Assembly: GCA_937859515.1 (NCBI GenBank)
Contig: CALMAK010000009.1
Coordinates: 1-55,209 of the forward strand
Length of the DNA stretch: 55,209 nt
Reading direction: 5' to 3'
Source: an uncultured Candidatus Saccharibacteria bacterium
GTDB taxonomy: Bacteria > Patescibacteriota > Saccharimonadia > Saccharimonadales > Saccharimonadaceae
Shown here one piece after another: positions 15,504 to 23,601 of this stretch (the first letter of the stretch is position 1; the number at the start of each line of letters is the position of its first letter). Below the pieces are notes generated by a model. That model did not search any database. It worked only from the letters and a program-made list of their open reading frames with translations, and was not told the DNA's origin. The position numbers were made by a program, and so were the translations under genes.

Positions 15504-16122
15504 TCTGTACAACTGTTACGACACCTCGGCGAAGATGCACAGCTCCCGCACCCTGCAAGCTCTTTAGTGTCCTGCTGACCGTTTCGCGCGTCAGTCCCGT
15601 CATCTCGGCCAATTTTCCAGCAGTGACTGCCACTTCAATACCATCCTTTACGGGCACACCAAACCGCTGACTCAAGATCGTCAGCTCATAGAGAATCCTA
15701 CTTTTCGCATCACCACTCAGTAACTGTGTCATCCTCCCCAGTACCCCATCGATCCCCCGATACATGCGAGATAGCACGTCGAACATAACCTCCGGTTCTC
15801 GTCGGAGAAAGGCCCTTACTTCCGCGGCGTTCACCTGGCGAACTTCTACATCTGTATCTGCTTCAAAAAAGTACGTCACTGGCGCATTGTTGATGGCAAC
15901 TGGCAACGGGAAAAACGCCCCTGGCTTAAATATATTAACAATCGAACGGTTGCCTTCATCGTCGATACTATATTGCAGTACGCGTCCTTTTATAAGGTAA
16001 CTAATAGGGACAGGACCCGCCATGTCGGGCAGTAACAAGACCTCCCCGCCGGAAAGCTCTCGCCTTACTCCGCTGGCAAAAAAATGCCGTACTGTCTCCT
16101 CTACACCAGTCATTACTTTCAT
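15493..16122 (-). CDS. Crp/Fnr-family transcription regulator without Fe-S cysteines
   Basis: A 209-aa protein with an N-terminal cyclic-nucleotide-type beta barrel (ISYLIKGRVLQYSIDDEGN; KPGAFFPLPVAI), a long dimer helix (about 120-145) and a C-terminal winged helix ending in VTAGKLAEMTGLTRETVSRTLKSL, the Crp-type recognition helix. It contains no cysteine, so it cannot carry an FNR-type iron-sulfur cluster. The effector is unknown. It is the last gene of the nrdDG-reductase cluster. A TACAAT (16126-16121) overlaps the annotated ATG, and a second in-frame ATG at 16113 lies 7 nt after it, so a leaderless start at 16113 is possible. Its 3' end overlaps the convergent TRM11-like gene by 11 nt. 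Confidence 0.88.
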   Translation of the reverse strand: MKVMTGVEETVRHFFASGVRRELSGGEVLLLPDMAGPVPISYLIKGRVLQYSIDDEGNRSIVNIFKPGAFFPLPVAINNAPVTYFFEADTDVEVRQVNAAEVRAFLRREPEVMFDVLSRMYRGIDGVLGRMTQLLSGDAKSRILYELTILSQRFGVPVKDGIEVAVTAGKLAEMTGLTRETVSRTLKSLQGAGAVHLRRGVVTVVQTSF

Positions 16123-16146
16123 TGTACGCTAGGTCATCCTATCGTC

Positions 16147-16623
16147 CTATTTTTGACGGACGCTGTTCGCCAAAACAAGTTCGGTCACGCCGTCCATCAG
16201 TAGCTCAAGAAAAGTTCTCTGCTGCACGGCCTGTCCAGATTGTTGCTGCGGAACGTTGGATTGCTGATAAAGCCGCTCGCGCATGGCCTTCTCGGTTGCC
16301 GCGCGTCTTTTTGCTGCTAATTCTTGCTTGCGCACGTGAGGTTGCAGTGGCATATCGTGAGGTACTGTCACGGTAGTATTTTTCGGCTGAGGCATACCGT
16401 CGCTACCACCGCCATCACCATATACAACCGCGTTACTTGAAGGCTCAGTATCTTCGGGTGATGCAGTCACCATCTCCTTACTTAGTTGTTTAAGCTGCAA
16501 AATCGGACAACTCACAGCAGCCGGGCATTCGACACAATTACCAACTGCCCGACTGCCCATGGTGACACAAGCAGTCCTGCGCTCCTCTGCAGTTTCAGCC
16601 GCTACAGCGAATCGCTCACTCAT
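16147..16623 (-). CDS. Small protein with WhiB-like four-cysteine motif
   Basis: A 158-aa protein whose only recognisable part is its N-terminus. Four cysteines are spaced C19-x10-C30-x2-C33-x5-C39 (GNCVECPAAVSCPI), which resembles the Cx2Cx5C iron-sulfur cluster site of WhiB proteins, including the CxxCP turn. The rest is low-complexity, with a Gly/Ser patch (YGDGGGSDGMPQP), a basic helix (KQELAAKRRAATEKAMRERL) and a Gln-rich stretch. Its ATG overlaps the stop of the flavin reductase gene by 4 nt (16620-16623), so the two are coupled. It could carry an Fe-S cluster as electron carrier or redox sensor. It is not a full WhiB by length or C-terminal motif, and the identity is open. Confidence 0.65.
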   Translation of the reverse strand: MSERFAVAAETAEERRTACVTMGSRAVGNCVECPAAVSCPILQLKQLSKEMVTASPEDTEPSSNAVVYGDGGGSDGMPQPKNTTVTVPHDMPLQPHVRKQELAAKRRAATEKAMRERLYQQSNVPQQQSGQAVQQRTFLELLMDGVTELVLANSVRQK

Positions 16624-17342
16624 GATACTACTCCCTTTGTTTCAAAAAACACCTCAGTCATGATGTCTTCTTCACGCACACCAGCCACCACAAGTTGTCG
16701 TCTCATATCACGTACAAAATCTACCGTGCCACATATGCACACCATCCTATCGGGAAATTCGCGTGCAATGTCCGTACCGTTCATTCGTGGTCCAGCATAT
16801 TCAGAATCGTTCTGACGCGTCACAATATACCTCACGCCAAGTCCATCTGCATAATGCATCAATCGATCCAGCTCTTTTTTGAAGACTATCTCATTATCAA
16901 TCGTATTGGTGTATATAAGTTGAATCGGACGATTACTGCCATGAAGCACGTCATGACGAATAATGCTGTAAATCGGCGCAATGCCAACACCAGCCGCAAG
17001 TGCAACCAGCGGCGCGTCACTAAACGCGTTGAACATGCCATAGGCGGAACTAATACAAAGCGTATCACCCGCCCTCATACCATGCAGCCTACCAGAGAAC
17101 AGCCCCACCTTCTTGACCGTAATACTAAGATCCAAGTCATCAGGCTGACTCGACAAGCTATACGCCTTGCCCTCGCTGATATCCGTATCGTCAAAAAATA
17201 CGGTGATGTACTGACCAGCAGCATAGAGAAATCCTGACGGCTGTTCGAAGTAAAGCGTAATAACACTTGGCGATTCCTGCACAACGCGGTGAATCATCAC
17301 CTCATACCGCCCCAAACTAGTGGATGACGCACTCATCGACAT
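16620..17342 (-). CDS. FAD/NAD(P)H ferredoxin-reductase-like oxidoreductase
   Basis: A 240-aa flavoprotein of the ferredoxin-NADP reductase superfamily. The FAD-binding barrel includes FLYAAGQYITVFFDD and KAYSLSSQPDD (an RxYS-like motif with Lys in place of Arg), then AAGVGIAPIYSIIRHDV for NAD(P) binding, and a C-terminal CGTVDFVRDMRRQL and EVFFE end. There is no ferredoxin domain or membrane segment. It overlaps nrdG (26 nt) on one side and the cysteine protein (4 nt) on the other. A natural role is to pass electrons from NAD(P)H, through a carrier, to the NrdG cluster, replacing the flavodoxin system; this is inferred from context. An alternative ATG is at 17336. Confidence 0.88.
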   Translation of the reverse strand: MSMSASSTSLGRYEVMIHRVVQESPSVITLYFEQPSGFLYAAGQYITVFFDDTDISEGKAYSLSSQPDDLDLSITVKKVGLFSGRLHGMRAGDTLCISSAYGMFNAFSDAPLVALAAGVGIAPIYSIIRHDVLHGSNRPIQLIYTNTIDNEIVFKKELDRLMHYADGLGVRYIVTRQNDSEYAGPRMNGTDIAREFPDRMVCICGTVDFVRDMRRQLVVAGVREEDIMTEVFFETKGVVS

Positions 17343-18054
17343 ACCTTTCCATAATCTTTTTTAATTCCTCAAATTCTTCATCTGAATACGTCGTCTCATA
17401 ACGAAACGCTGGATGCAATGTCGTACCTGGGCGGAATCGTTGCAATGCAAAGCGTGGCGCACCCTTGATTAATTCTCCAATCGACTCAAAGTCCTTGGGC
17501 GACAGTTGTGACTTCACAATCGTCGTTCTAAACTCATACCCAATACCTGCATGACGCAATAGTTCAATGGTACGCTGCACCGCCACTGTGTCTACGGGAT
17601 AGGCTGCAATCTCTTGATACTTTTCTAACGGGCCTTTGATATCCATCGCCATAAAATCAAGGGTTTTCTCGTCTAGCATCTGCCTGATCATATCTGGATG
17701 TGTGCCGTTCGAATCGAGCTTAACCAGATACCCCATTTCTTTGATTCGTGCAGCGAGCGACGGCAGACCTTCGTGTATCGTCGGCTCGCCGCCACTAATG
17801 ACAACGCCATCAAGCTTGCCAATTCGACTTTCGAGAAATAGCAGAACATCCTGCTCGGGGATTGAGTCAATATAGCGATCAGGCAGCACCAATTCAGGGT
17901 TATGGCAGTACCCGCAGCGCATATTACATCCAATTGTAAATAATGCTGCTGCCACATGTCCTGGGTAATCAACCAGAGAAACCTTCTGAACACCACCAAT
18001 TGGTACGCTAGGAGACACGTGTGTTGACTGACTTTTTCCCGACTGCTTCGTCAT
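17317..18054 (-). CDS. nrdG: Anaerobic RNR-activating radical SAM protein NrdG
   Basis: Radical SAM enzyme that installs the glycyl radical on NrdD. The cluster motif CNMRCGYC (about residues 39-46) follows VSLVDYPGHVAAALFTIG, as in NrdG/PflA-type activases. GGEPTIHEGLP, DSNGTHPD and MDIKGPLEKYQE are the further SAM-binding and barrel segments. At 245 aa it is longer than E. coli NrdG (154 aa) and resembles the NrdG2 type. The start lies 47 nt inside nrdD. The overlap is unusually long, but no later start codon precedes the conserved region closely except a GTG at about 18018. It is followed by the reductase gene with a 26-nt overlap. Confidence 0.94.
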   Translation of the reverse strand: MTKQSGKSQSTHVSPSVPIGGVQKVSLVDYPGHVAAALFTIGCNMRCGYCHNPELVLPDRYIDSIPEQDVLLFLESRIGKLDGVVISGGEPTIHEGLPSLAARIKEMGYLVKLDSNGTHPDMIRQMLDEKTLDFMAMDIKGPLEKYQEIAAYPVDTVAVQRTIELLRHAGIGYEFRTTIVKSQLSPKDFESIGELIKGAPRFALQRFRPGTTLHPAFRYETTYSDEEFEELKKIMERYVDECVIH

Positions 18055-20128
18055 AGTGCTTCCTTATTTCAAACTCTGCTTGTTTACCGTCATTCCAATG
18101 AGAAACTGGTCGAAGAAAGCCAACCACGCGTGAGTACACTTCTGCCACCGCGCCACACTTTGGACATTCTGGGTGCTCGCCACGAAGATAGCCATCCTGC
18201 GGACAAACACTAAAACTAGGGCTAAACGTAAAGTACGGCAACTTGTAATTCTGACAGATCGTTCGTACCAATTTCTTCAGCGCTTCGGCATCATCCGCTC
18301 GCTCGCCCAGGAAAAAGTGAATCACTGTGCCACCCGTATACTTTGTCTGTAATTCATCTTGCAAATCAAGTAATTCAAACAAATCATCGGTGTAATTTAC
18401 TGGCAAATGTGTTGAGTTGGTATAAAATGGTCGATCAGTGTTTTCACCTACACCGTTGGCAAACTGTGCCGATTCTGGGAAGCTGGCGCGGTCAATCTGC
18501 GCCAGGCGATAGGTCGTACCTTCGGCTGGTGTCGCCTCAAGATTATAGTTATTGCCTGTCACCTCCTGATATTCCAGCAGACGATTACGCATAAAATTCA
18601 ATGTACGCTCGGCAAAGGCTCGCCCTTCTTCCGATCCAATATCTACACCCAGCAGGTTTACTGCCGCCTCATTCATACCAATAAGCCCAATCGTTGAAAA
18701 ATGATTTTTCCAGTATTCATTAAAACGCTTGTGAATATCTCGCAAATAAAACTTGGTATACGGATACAGATTTGCCTCAGTCAGCTTTTCAATTACCTTC
18801 CGCTTGGTCTCAAGTGTGTCGCGCGCCATGTCCATCAATCTTGCGAGGCCTTCGCTAAATTCCTTCTCATCTCCAGACTTTAACGCAAGCCGTGGCAAAT
18901 TGATTGTTACAACACCAATTGACCCAGTCATAGGATTTGATCCAAACAGCCCACCGCCGCGATATTCCAGCTGTCGATTATCAATGCGTAGACGGCAACA
19001 CATACTACGAGCGTCCTCGGGATCCATATCGCTATTTACAAAATTCGAGAAATACGGAATGCCGTATTTTGCGCTGGCTTCCCAAAGATTTTCAATAACG
19101 GGATTGTCCCAGGCAAAATCTTTTGTAATGTTATAGGTCGGAATCGGAAACGTGAAGACACGACCTGACGAGTCACCCTCGGATAGCACTTCAAGAAGTG
19201 CCTTGTTAAACATATTCATCTCGTCTTGATAGTCACCATAGTTCGTATTCTGCACTTCACCACCAATAATAACCGGATTACCTGCCATATGTTGTGGCGC
19301 CTCAAGATCAAGTGTGATATTAGTAAACGGCGTCTGGAATCCAACACGTGTTGGCACATTGACGTTAAAGACAAACTCCTGCAAGGCTTGCTTGACCTCT
19401 TTGTAATTCAGTCCATCAGCACGAATAAACGGCGCCAGTAAGGTGTCAAAATTACTGAAGGCTTGTGCACCCGCCGCCTCACCTTGCAAGGTATAAAAGA
19501 AATTGACCACTTGGCCAAGTGCCGAACGAAAATGCTTGGCAGGTTTCGATGATACCTTACCCGCCACACCAGTAAAACCTTCACGCAGTAGATCCATCAA
19601 GTCCCAACCTACACAGTACACGCTCAACAGGTTCAAGTCATGAATGTGGAGATCGCCCTCTTTGTGCGCCTGTCCTTGGGCTGGCGTGTATATTTTATCC
19701 AACCAATACGTCTTGCTCGCCTCCGATGAAATATACGTATTCAGACCCTGAAGACTATACCCCATGTTAGAGTTTTCTTTCACCTTCCAATCAAGCTTGG
19801 ACAAATACTGGTCAACCAGATCAATATATCCTTGGCTCGTGATGTGACGTAACTTAGCATGCTGATCACGATACAAAATATATGCCTTAGCAGTTTTCTT
19901 GAATTTTGAGCGTAACAGCACTTCCTCGGCGATATCTTGTACCTGCTCGACCGTTAGCGTCACGGCTGTTAATTTCTCAACTTTTATTTGCACCTTCGCC
20001 GCCAGTGCGCGCGCCTCGACCTCACTAAATTCTCCCGTTTCGATACCCGCGCGTTCGATTGCCGCGATTATTTTTGCCTCGTCAAAAGCAACGATGCTCC
20101 CATCCCGTTTTGTAATCTGGGCGTACAT
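18008..20128 (-). CDS. nrdD: Anaerobic ribonucleoside-triphosphate reductase NrdD
   Basis: Reduces NTPs to dNTPs by a glycyl-radical mechanism and is strictly anaerobic. The 706-aa protein starts with an ATP-cone regulatory domain (residues 1-90, ITKRDGSIVAFDEAKIIAAI), then the ten-stranded barrel with HIHDLN, MCCRLRIDNRQLEYRGGGLF and GENTDRPFYTNSTHLP. At the C-terminus are the zinc-site cysteines (SVCPQDGY, PECPKCG) and the glycyl-radical loop YSRVVGFLRPV. No aerobic class I or class II reductase is in the window. Paired NrdR-like boxes lie in its leader. It heads an operon with nrdG, a flavin reductase, a cysteine protein and a Crp-type regulator. Confidence 0.97.
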   Translation of the reverse strand: MYAQITKRDGSIVAFDEAKIIAAIERAGIETGEFSEVEARALAAKVQIKVEKLTAVTLTVEQVQDIAEEVLLRSKFKKTAKAYILYRDQHAKLRHITSQGYIDLVDQYLSKLDWKVKENSNMGYSLQGLNTYISSEASKTYWLDKIYTPAQGQAHKEGDLHIHDLNLLSVYCVGWDLMDLLREGFTGVAGKVSSKPAKHFRSALGQVVNFFYTLQGEAAGAQAFSNFDTLLAPFIRADGLNYKEVKQALQEFVFNVNVPTRVGFQTPFTNITLDLEAPQHMAGNPVIIGGEVQNTNYGDYQDEMNMFNKALLEVLSEGDSSGRVFTFPIPTYNITKDFAWDNPVIENLWEASAKYGIPYFSNFVNSDMDPEDARSMCCRLRIDNRQLEYRGGGLFGSNPMTGSIGVVTINLPRLALKSGDEKEFSEGLARLMDMARDTLETKRKVIEKLTEANLYPYTKFYLRDIHKRFNEYWKNHFSTIGLIGMNEAAVNLLGVDIGSEEGRAFAERTLNFMRNRLLEYQEVTGNNYNLEATPAEGTTYRLAQIDRASFPESAQFANGVGENTDRPFYTNSTHLPVNYTDDLFELLDLQDELQTKYTGGTVIHFFLGERADDAEALKKLVRTICQNYKLPYFTFSPSFSVCPQDGYLRGEHPECPKCGAVAEVYSRVVGFLRPVSHWNDGKQAEFEIRKHYDEAVGKKSVNTRVS

Positions 20129-20139
20129 AACTCTCCCCT

Positions 20140-20187
20140 TTTTTATATATTGTGCGTTTGTTTCTACCCTTACGCTATATATAGCGT
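20140..20187 (-). promoter_or_regulatory. Paired NrdR-like boxes upstream of nrdD
   Basis: Box 1 (20172-20187) reads ACGCTATATATAGCGT, a perfect palindrome that differs from the NrdR consensus ACACwATATATwGTGT at one symmetric position. Box 2 (20140-20155) keeps ATATATTGTG on the plus strand and is degenerate on its other half. The centres are 32 bp apart, the three-turn spacing typical of paired NrdR boxes. They lie 12-60 nt before the nrdD start, a position suited to repression. Confidence 0.72.
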
Positions 20188-20259
20188 ATACAGTTTTATT
20201 TTTTGCGTATGTGAGTTAGTTCACATTTTGCATAATTGACATAATTTTACAACGAAGTC

Positions 20260-20288
20260 TTGACCATTTTGATACTTTTTAGTACAAT
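20260..20288 (+). promoter_or_regulatory. rpmA promoter
   Basis: TTGACC (20260-20265), 17-nt spacer, TACAAT (20283-20288). The leader of about 32 nt carries AAGGAG at 20313-20318, 8 nt before the ATG. Confidence 0.85.
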
Positions 20289-20326
20289 TAGACAGATTGA
20301 ATTAGCAACATTAAGGAGTTTGCCCC

Positions 20327-20599
20327 ATGTCAAAAGTGAAAGCTGGTGGTTCAAGTAAGAACATCCACAACAACGCAGGCGCTCGCCTTGGCGTGAAACG
20401 CTTTGGCGGCCAAAAAGTAAACGCAGGTGAAGTACTTGTACGTCAGACTGGTAGCACAAAAGTTGCCGGCCCCGGAACCTACATGAGCAAGAACTTTACG
20501 ATTCATGCCGAAAAAGACGGTATCGTTGAGTTTACAAAGGTTCGCAAGAGCACCTTTACTGGCAAGACCGTGCCTCGCACACAAGTTATCGTTAAGTAA
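20327..20599 (+). CDS. rpmA: 50S ribosomal protein bL27
   Basis: A 90-aa ribosomal protein located near the peptidyl-transferase centre. The sequence matches bL27: GGSSKNIHNNAGARLGVKRF, GGQKVNAGEVLVRQTG and KVAGPGTYMSKNFTIHAEKDG. The N-terminus is longer than the cleaved Firmicutes form's mature end and shows no FFx cleavage motif, so it matures normally. It is monocistronic here, without the rplU (bL21) partner found next to it in many bacteria. It has its own strong promoter, an AAGGAG ribosome site and a strong terminator, and is divergent from nrdD. Confidence 0.97.
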   Translation: MSKVKAGGSSKNIHNNAGARLGVKRFGGQKVNAGEVLVRQTGSTKVAGPGTYMSKNFTIHAEKDGIVEFTKVRKSTFTGKTVPRTQVIVK

Positions 20600-20611
20600 T
20601 GATGATCCAAT

Positions 20612-20643
20612 AAAAAATACCCCCGATCTCGGGGGTATTTTTA
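20612..20643. terminator. Bidirectional intrinsic terminator
   Basis: AAAAATACCCCCGA-TC-TCGGGGGTATTTTT forms a near-perfect hairpin with T-runs on both strands. It ends rpmA on the plus strand and the 391-aa gene (stop at 20641) on the minus strand. Confidence 0.92.
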
Positions 20644-21816
20644 TTGTACCGACTCAATAGTTTGCAGCTTTCTCCGTGCATCTTCAATCAGTTCGGCCGC
20701 TCCATTAAGTCCAGAACGAGATACATCAATAGAGCGCAGTACAGCCGCAGCCCGCTGAAGATCCTCAATACCATAGGCACCCCGTGAAGAAACAAACCCA
20801 TCGAGACTGTGCAGTGTCCTCATAAGCTGCTCACTGGCCTCTTCTAGCGAGGAATTCGCACGTGCGACCTCAGGCATCACCTCATCAATCATACCCCGAA
20901 CACGTTGCATATCTGAACGGACTTCATCAGTTGAGAGATGTGCGACCTCAGGAGGCGTCACGCCATCGTTCTGATCGCTCACAAAATCATGAAATCCTTT
21001 ATCACGATCCGCCAACACGTTTGCCGTCATTGCAAAGGCGTTTCCTACCGTCTCGGCACGCCCGCCACGAGCTATATTTGACGACACTTCCCGAGCGCTC
21101 TCAAGGCGATTACGCATGCCATACAGCATCTGCTGGGTGTTTTCAATATGCCTCATGGCTTGCACTGGTGGCATATCACCACTTTCGACACGCCGTACTA
21201 GCCGCGTCAATTGATCAGCTTCATCAGCCAACACCTGTCGTGCTGTACGAATCTGCCCATCAGCCTCTTCAAGGTCGCGCGACATACGGCCAAGCATTGT
21301 TCCAATCTCAGTCTTCATATCTTCAATAATCGCATGGGTCTGCGCCGTATATTCAACCTTAGCGGATTGCACTATCTCTGCGGTGTCTGTCTCGGCGTTA
21401 TCACCCTTCTCAACCGCCTCTTCTGCTTCATGATGGGCCTGGCTCGGCTCCTCGATACCTGCAAGCTCAAGCGCTGCCTCACCGGCCTCGTGTATGATTT
21501 CATCAGGAACGCGGGGACGCTCGGCTGTATCCTCAAGCACCTCATCGTGGATCAAAGCACCGGCTAGCTCCTCGGCTAATTCCGCTTGATATTCATCTGA
21601 TAGCACTTCACGTGACAGTGGCTTCAACTTATCAACCGGTGCACCATTTTCGATATCAGTAAATGCGGCATAATAGCGACCTCGCTCATCTTGTCGCGTC
21701 GTCAAACGAGCCGTCTGAATCTCGCCATTTGACCGCTGAAGGAGTACTGTCGGCTCAATAGTCGGGTCGTTGTCATGCTGTTCAGATATCTGGTGGAATG
21801 TTAGTTTTTCTGCCAT
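20641..21816 (-). CDS. Hypothetical acidic helical protein, 391 aa
   Basis: I do not recognise this protein. The first 60 residues are strand-rich (PTVLLQRSNGEIQTARLTT; RGRYYAAFTDIENGAP). The rest is strongly helical, with probable coiled coils at about 165-240 (MKTEIGTMLGRMSRDLEEAD, RLVRRVESGD) and 300-390. It is acidic, with no membrane segment and no cysteine. The gene has its own TTGATT-17-TATAAT promoter only 10 nt before the ATG, so the message should be leaderless, and it shares a bidirectional terminator with rpmA. A structural or scaffolding role would fit the composition, but that is only a guess. Confidence 0.75.
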   Translation of the reverse strand: MAEKLTFHQISEQHDNDPTIEPTVLLQRSNGEIQTARLTTRQDERGRYYAAFTDIENGAPVDKLKPLSREVLSDEYQAELAEELAGALIHDEVLEDTAERPRVPDEIIHEAGEAALELAGIEEPSQAHHEAEEAVEKGDNAETDTAEIVQSAKVEYTAQTHAIIEDMKTEIGTMLGRMSRDLEEADGQIRTARQVLADEADQLTRLVRRVESGDMPPVQAMRHIENTQQMLYGMRNRLESAREVSSNIARGGRAETVGNAFAMTANVLADRDKGFHDFVSDQNDGVTPPEVAHLSTDEVRSDMQRVRGMIDEVMPEVARANSSLEEASEQLMRTLHSLDGFVSSRGAYGIEDLQRAAAVLRSIDVSRSGLNGAAELIEDARRKLQTIESVQ

Positions 21817-21826
21817 TTATACTTTC

Positions 21827-21855
21827 ATTATAGCATAAACGGAATAAAAAATCAA
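21827..21855 (-). promoter_or_regulatory. Promoter of the 391-aa gene
   Basis: TTGATT (21855-21850), 17-nt spacer ending TTTATGC, TATAAT (21832-21827). The ATG at 21816 is 10 nt after the -10, so the 5' UTR is about 0-4 nt. Confidence 0.82.
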
Positions 21856-21898
21856 CCCGTGTGCAACGAGTTGATAAATATGTCAAATAAATAAACTA

Positions 21899-22279
21899 TT
21901 ACCCGATACCGAGGTGGAATTTAACGCGCTCAACAACATCGCCAATAACCACCTGCGATTTTACAAGATAGTCATCAACACCAAGATTTTCGGCACGCTC
22001 TTTATCCTTAGGCTGACTCAGCGCAGTAAGCATAACGATTTTGATATTGCCCGTCTCTGGGGTGTTGCGCAAGATATCCAACACATCAAAGCCACTAATC
22101 TTTGGCATCATAGCGTCGAGTACAATTAGATCCGGCTTATACTCAAGTGCCGCAGACAGTGCATCTTCACCGTTACTTACCTCACGAATCTCAAAGCCTT
22201 CGAGCTCGAGACGTGATTTATATACTGCAGACAGTGCAACGTCATCTTCTACTAATAAAATTCGCTTTTTCGTATCCAT
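21899..22279 (-). CDS. Orphan response regulator receiver protein
   Basis: A 126-aa receiver domain only: acidic pocket EDD (11-13), phospho-acceptor D55 (LIVLDAMMPKISGFDVL), conserved Thr in MLTALS and Lys in YLVKSQ. It has no DNA-binding output and no kinase beside it; the nearest kinase in this window is at 9991-10737. It follows ctpA by 43 nt on the same strand, with a GAGG ribosome site, so it may be cotranscribed with the cell-wall module ctpA, CHAP hydrolase, ftsX and ftsE. Confidence 0.9.
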   Translation of the reverse strand: MDTKKRILLVEDDVALSAVYKSRLELEGFEIREVSNGEDALSAALEYKPDLIVLDAMMPKISGFDVLDILRNTPETGNIKIVMLTALSQPKDKERAENLGVDDYLVKSQVVIGDVVERVKFHLGIG

Positions 22280-22322
22280 ATTACCTCTATACTACTACAC
22301 CCACCCGAGCAGCACAAGCGGT

Positions 22323-23555
22323 TTACTGCCGCAGCAGCTGTTCCGCCTTTTGCATTTGCGTGTCATTATTATTTCGAATGTCTTCTTCAGACAGCTTCAC
22401 CACATGATCGGGCTTAATACCGACCTTCGATAGGTTCAGCCCATTTGGCGTATACCAACGCGCTACTGTCACCTTCAGGATGGCACCGTCTGTGAGCGTA
22501 ATCAAACGTTGCACCGTTCCTTTGCCATACGTTGTCTCGCCCACCAGCGTTGCTGCCTTGTGATCATGGAGGGCACCTGCTACGATTTCACTCGCACTGG
22601 CCGAGTTACCATCTACCAGTACTACTGTTGGCACACCGTCGAGCACGGCACTACGGCGCGAACGCAACGTATCAACCACCGTTTCACCGGTCTTCTCAAC
22701 GACAACCAGCTTATTGCTGAGCCAGATACTCGAAACATCCTGCGCCGCCGTCAAATAGCCGCCCGGATTACCCCGCATATCAAGAATGACACCCTTTACG
22801 CCCGCTTCTTTGAATGATTCGGCTGCAGCCCGTGCGAGGCGCCCCGTATCTTGGTCGAATCGCGTAATCGTCATCACGCCAATACCATCTTTGATTTCAC
22901 TAGAGACACTGTCAACCGAAATCTCCTCACGCGTAATAGTCTTCTCCAACGATTCACCGTCACGCACCAAACCAAGTTTAACCGTCGTGCCAACCTCACC
23001 ACGAATCTGCTCGACCGCTTGTTCGGTGGTAAAGCCTTTTGTCGATTTGCCATTAATGGTCAGGACCTCATCACCCGCTCGTAAATCCGATTTTTCGGCC
23101 GGTGTGCCTTCGAGAATCTTCACTAAGGTAATCACTTCGTCGCGGATGCCCACTTGCGCACCAATACCGCCACCAATCGAACCTTCAAGATCACTATTCA
23201 TGCGTTCGGCTTCCTCGGCATTCATGAATGTCGTATAATCATCGCCCACCGCTTCAACCATGCCGCGTACCGAGCCATTAATCAGTGCTTCTTCATCTAA
23301 TTCACCATCAAAATTAGCATCAAGCTGTCGATATGTCTGCTGCAATAAATCAGTATTAAGTGTCTTACTGGACGACGGCATGTTGAGTGCCGATGCTAAT
23401 CCCGCAAACAGCTGGACGCGGTACATACCTGCCACAAATCCAAGTGCCAAGACGGCACCCAATGACAGCCAAAATATAATCGGATCAATGCCATGCTGCT
23501 GCCTTGCTGGTTTTACCGCTTCACCCCTGTTAGTCACGTCTGACGACACGTACAC
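22323..23555 (-). CDS. ctpA: S41-family C-terminal processing peptidase
   Basis: A 410-aa envelope protease. It has an N-terminal cytoplasmic tip and one membrane helix (IIFWLSLGAVLALGFVAGMY, about residues 26-45), then a PDZ domain (GGGIGAQVGI ... LRAGDEVLTINGKSTKG) and the S41 catalytic domain. There the nucleophile Ser lies in VDGNSASASEIVAGAL and the base Lys in TTYGKGTVQ. Such peptidases trim or degrade envelope proteins, including peptidoglycan hydrolases and their activators. The start codon is GTG with GAGAGGGG ahead and a TATACT -10 at 23586-23581. The position between a receiver gene and a CHAP hydrolase plus FtsEX suggests it controls turnover in that module. Confidence 0.94.
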   Translation of the reverse strand: MYVSSDVTNRGEAVKPARQQHGIDPIIFWLSLGAVLALGFVAGMYRVQLFAGLASALNMPSSSKTLNTDLLQQTYRQLDANFDGELDEEALINGSVRGMVEAVGDDYTTFMNAEEAERMNSDLEGSIGGGIGAQVGIRDEVITLVKILEGTPAEKSDLRAGDEVLTINGKSTKGFTTEQAVEQIRGEVGTTVKLGLVRDGESLEKTITREEISVDSVSSEIKDGIGVMTITRFDQDTGRLARAAAESFKEAGVKGVILDMRGNPGGYLTAAQDVSSIWLSNKLVVVEKTGETVVDTLRSRRSAVLDGVPTVVLVDGNSASASEIVAGALHDHKAATLVGETTYGKGTVQRLITLTDGAILKVTVARWYTPNGLNLSKVGIKPDHVVKLSEEDIRNNNDTQMQKAEQLLRQ

Positions 23556-23601
23556 ACCCCTCTCATTATTTGCTCTCTCTAGTATACGCTAAAATGTACG
23601 T

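Noticed and set aside
15493-16122. FNR-type iron-sulfur oxygen sensor
   Set aside because: The Crp/Fnr-like protein has no cysteine at all.
20236-20241. TTGACA as a second rpmA -35
   Set aside because: No -10 at a suitable distance; TTGACC-17-TACAAT further downstream is far better placed.
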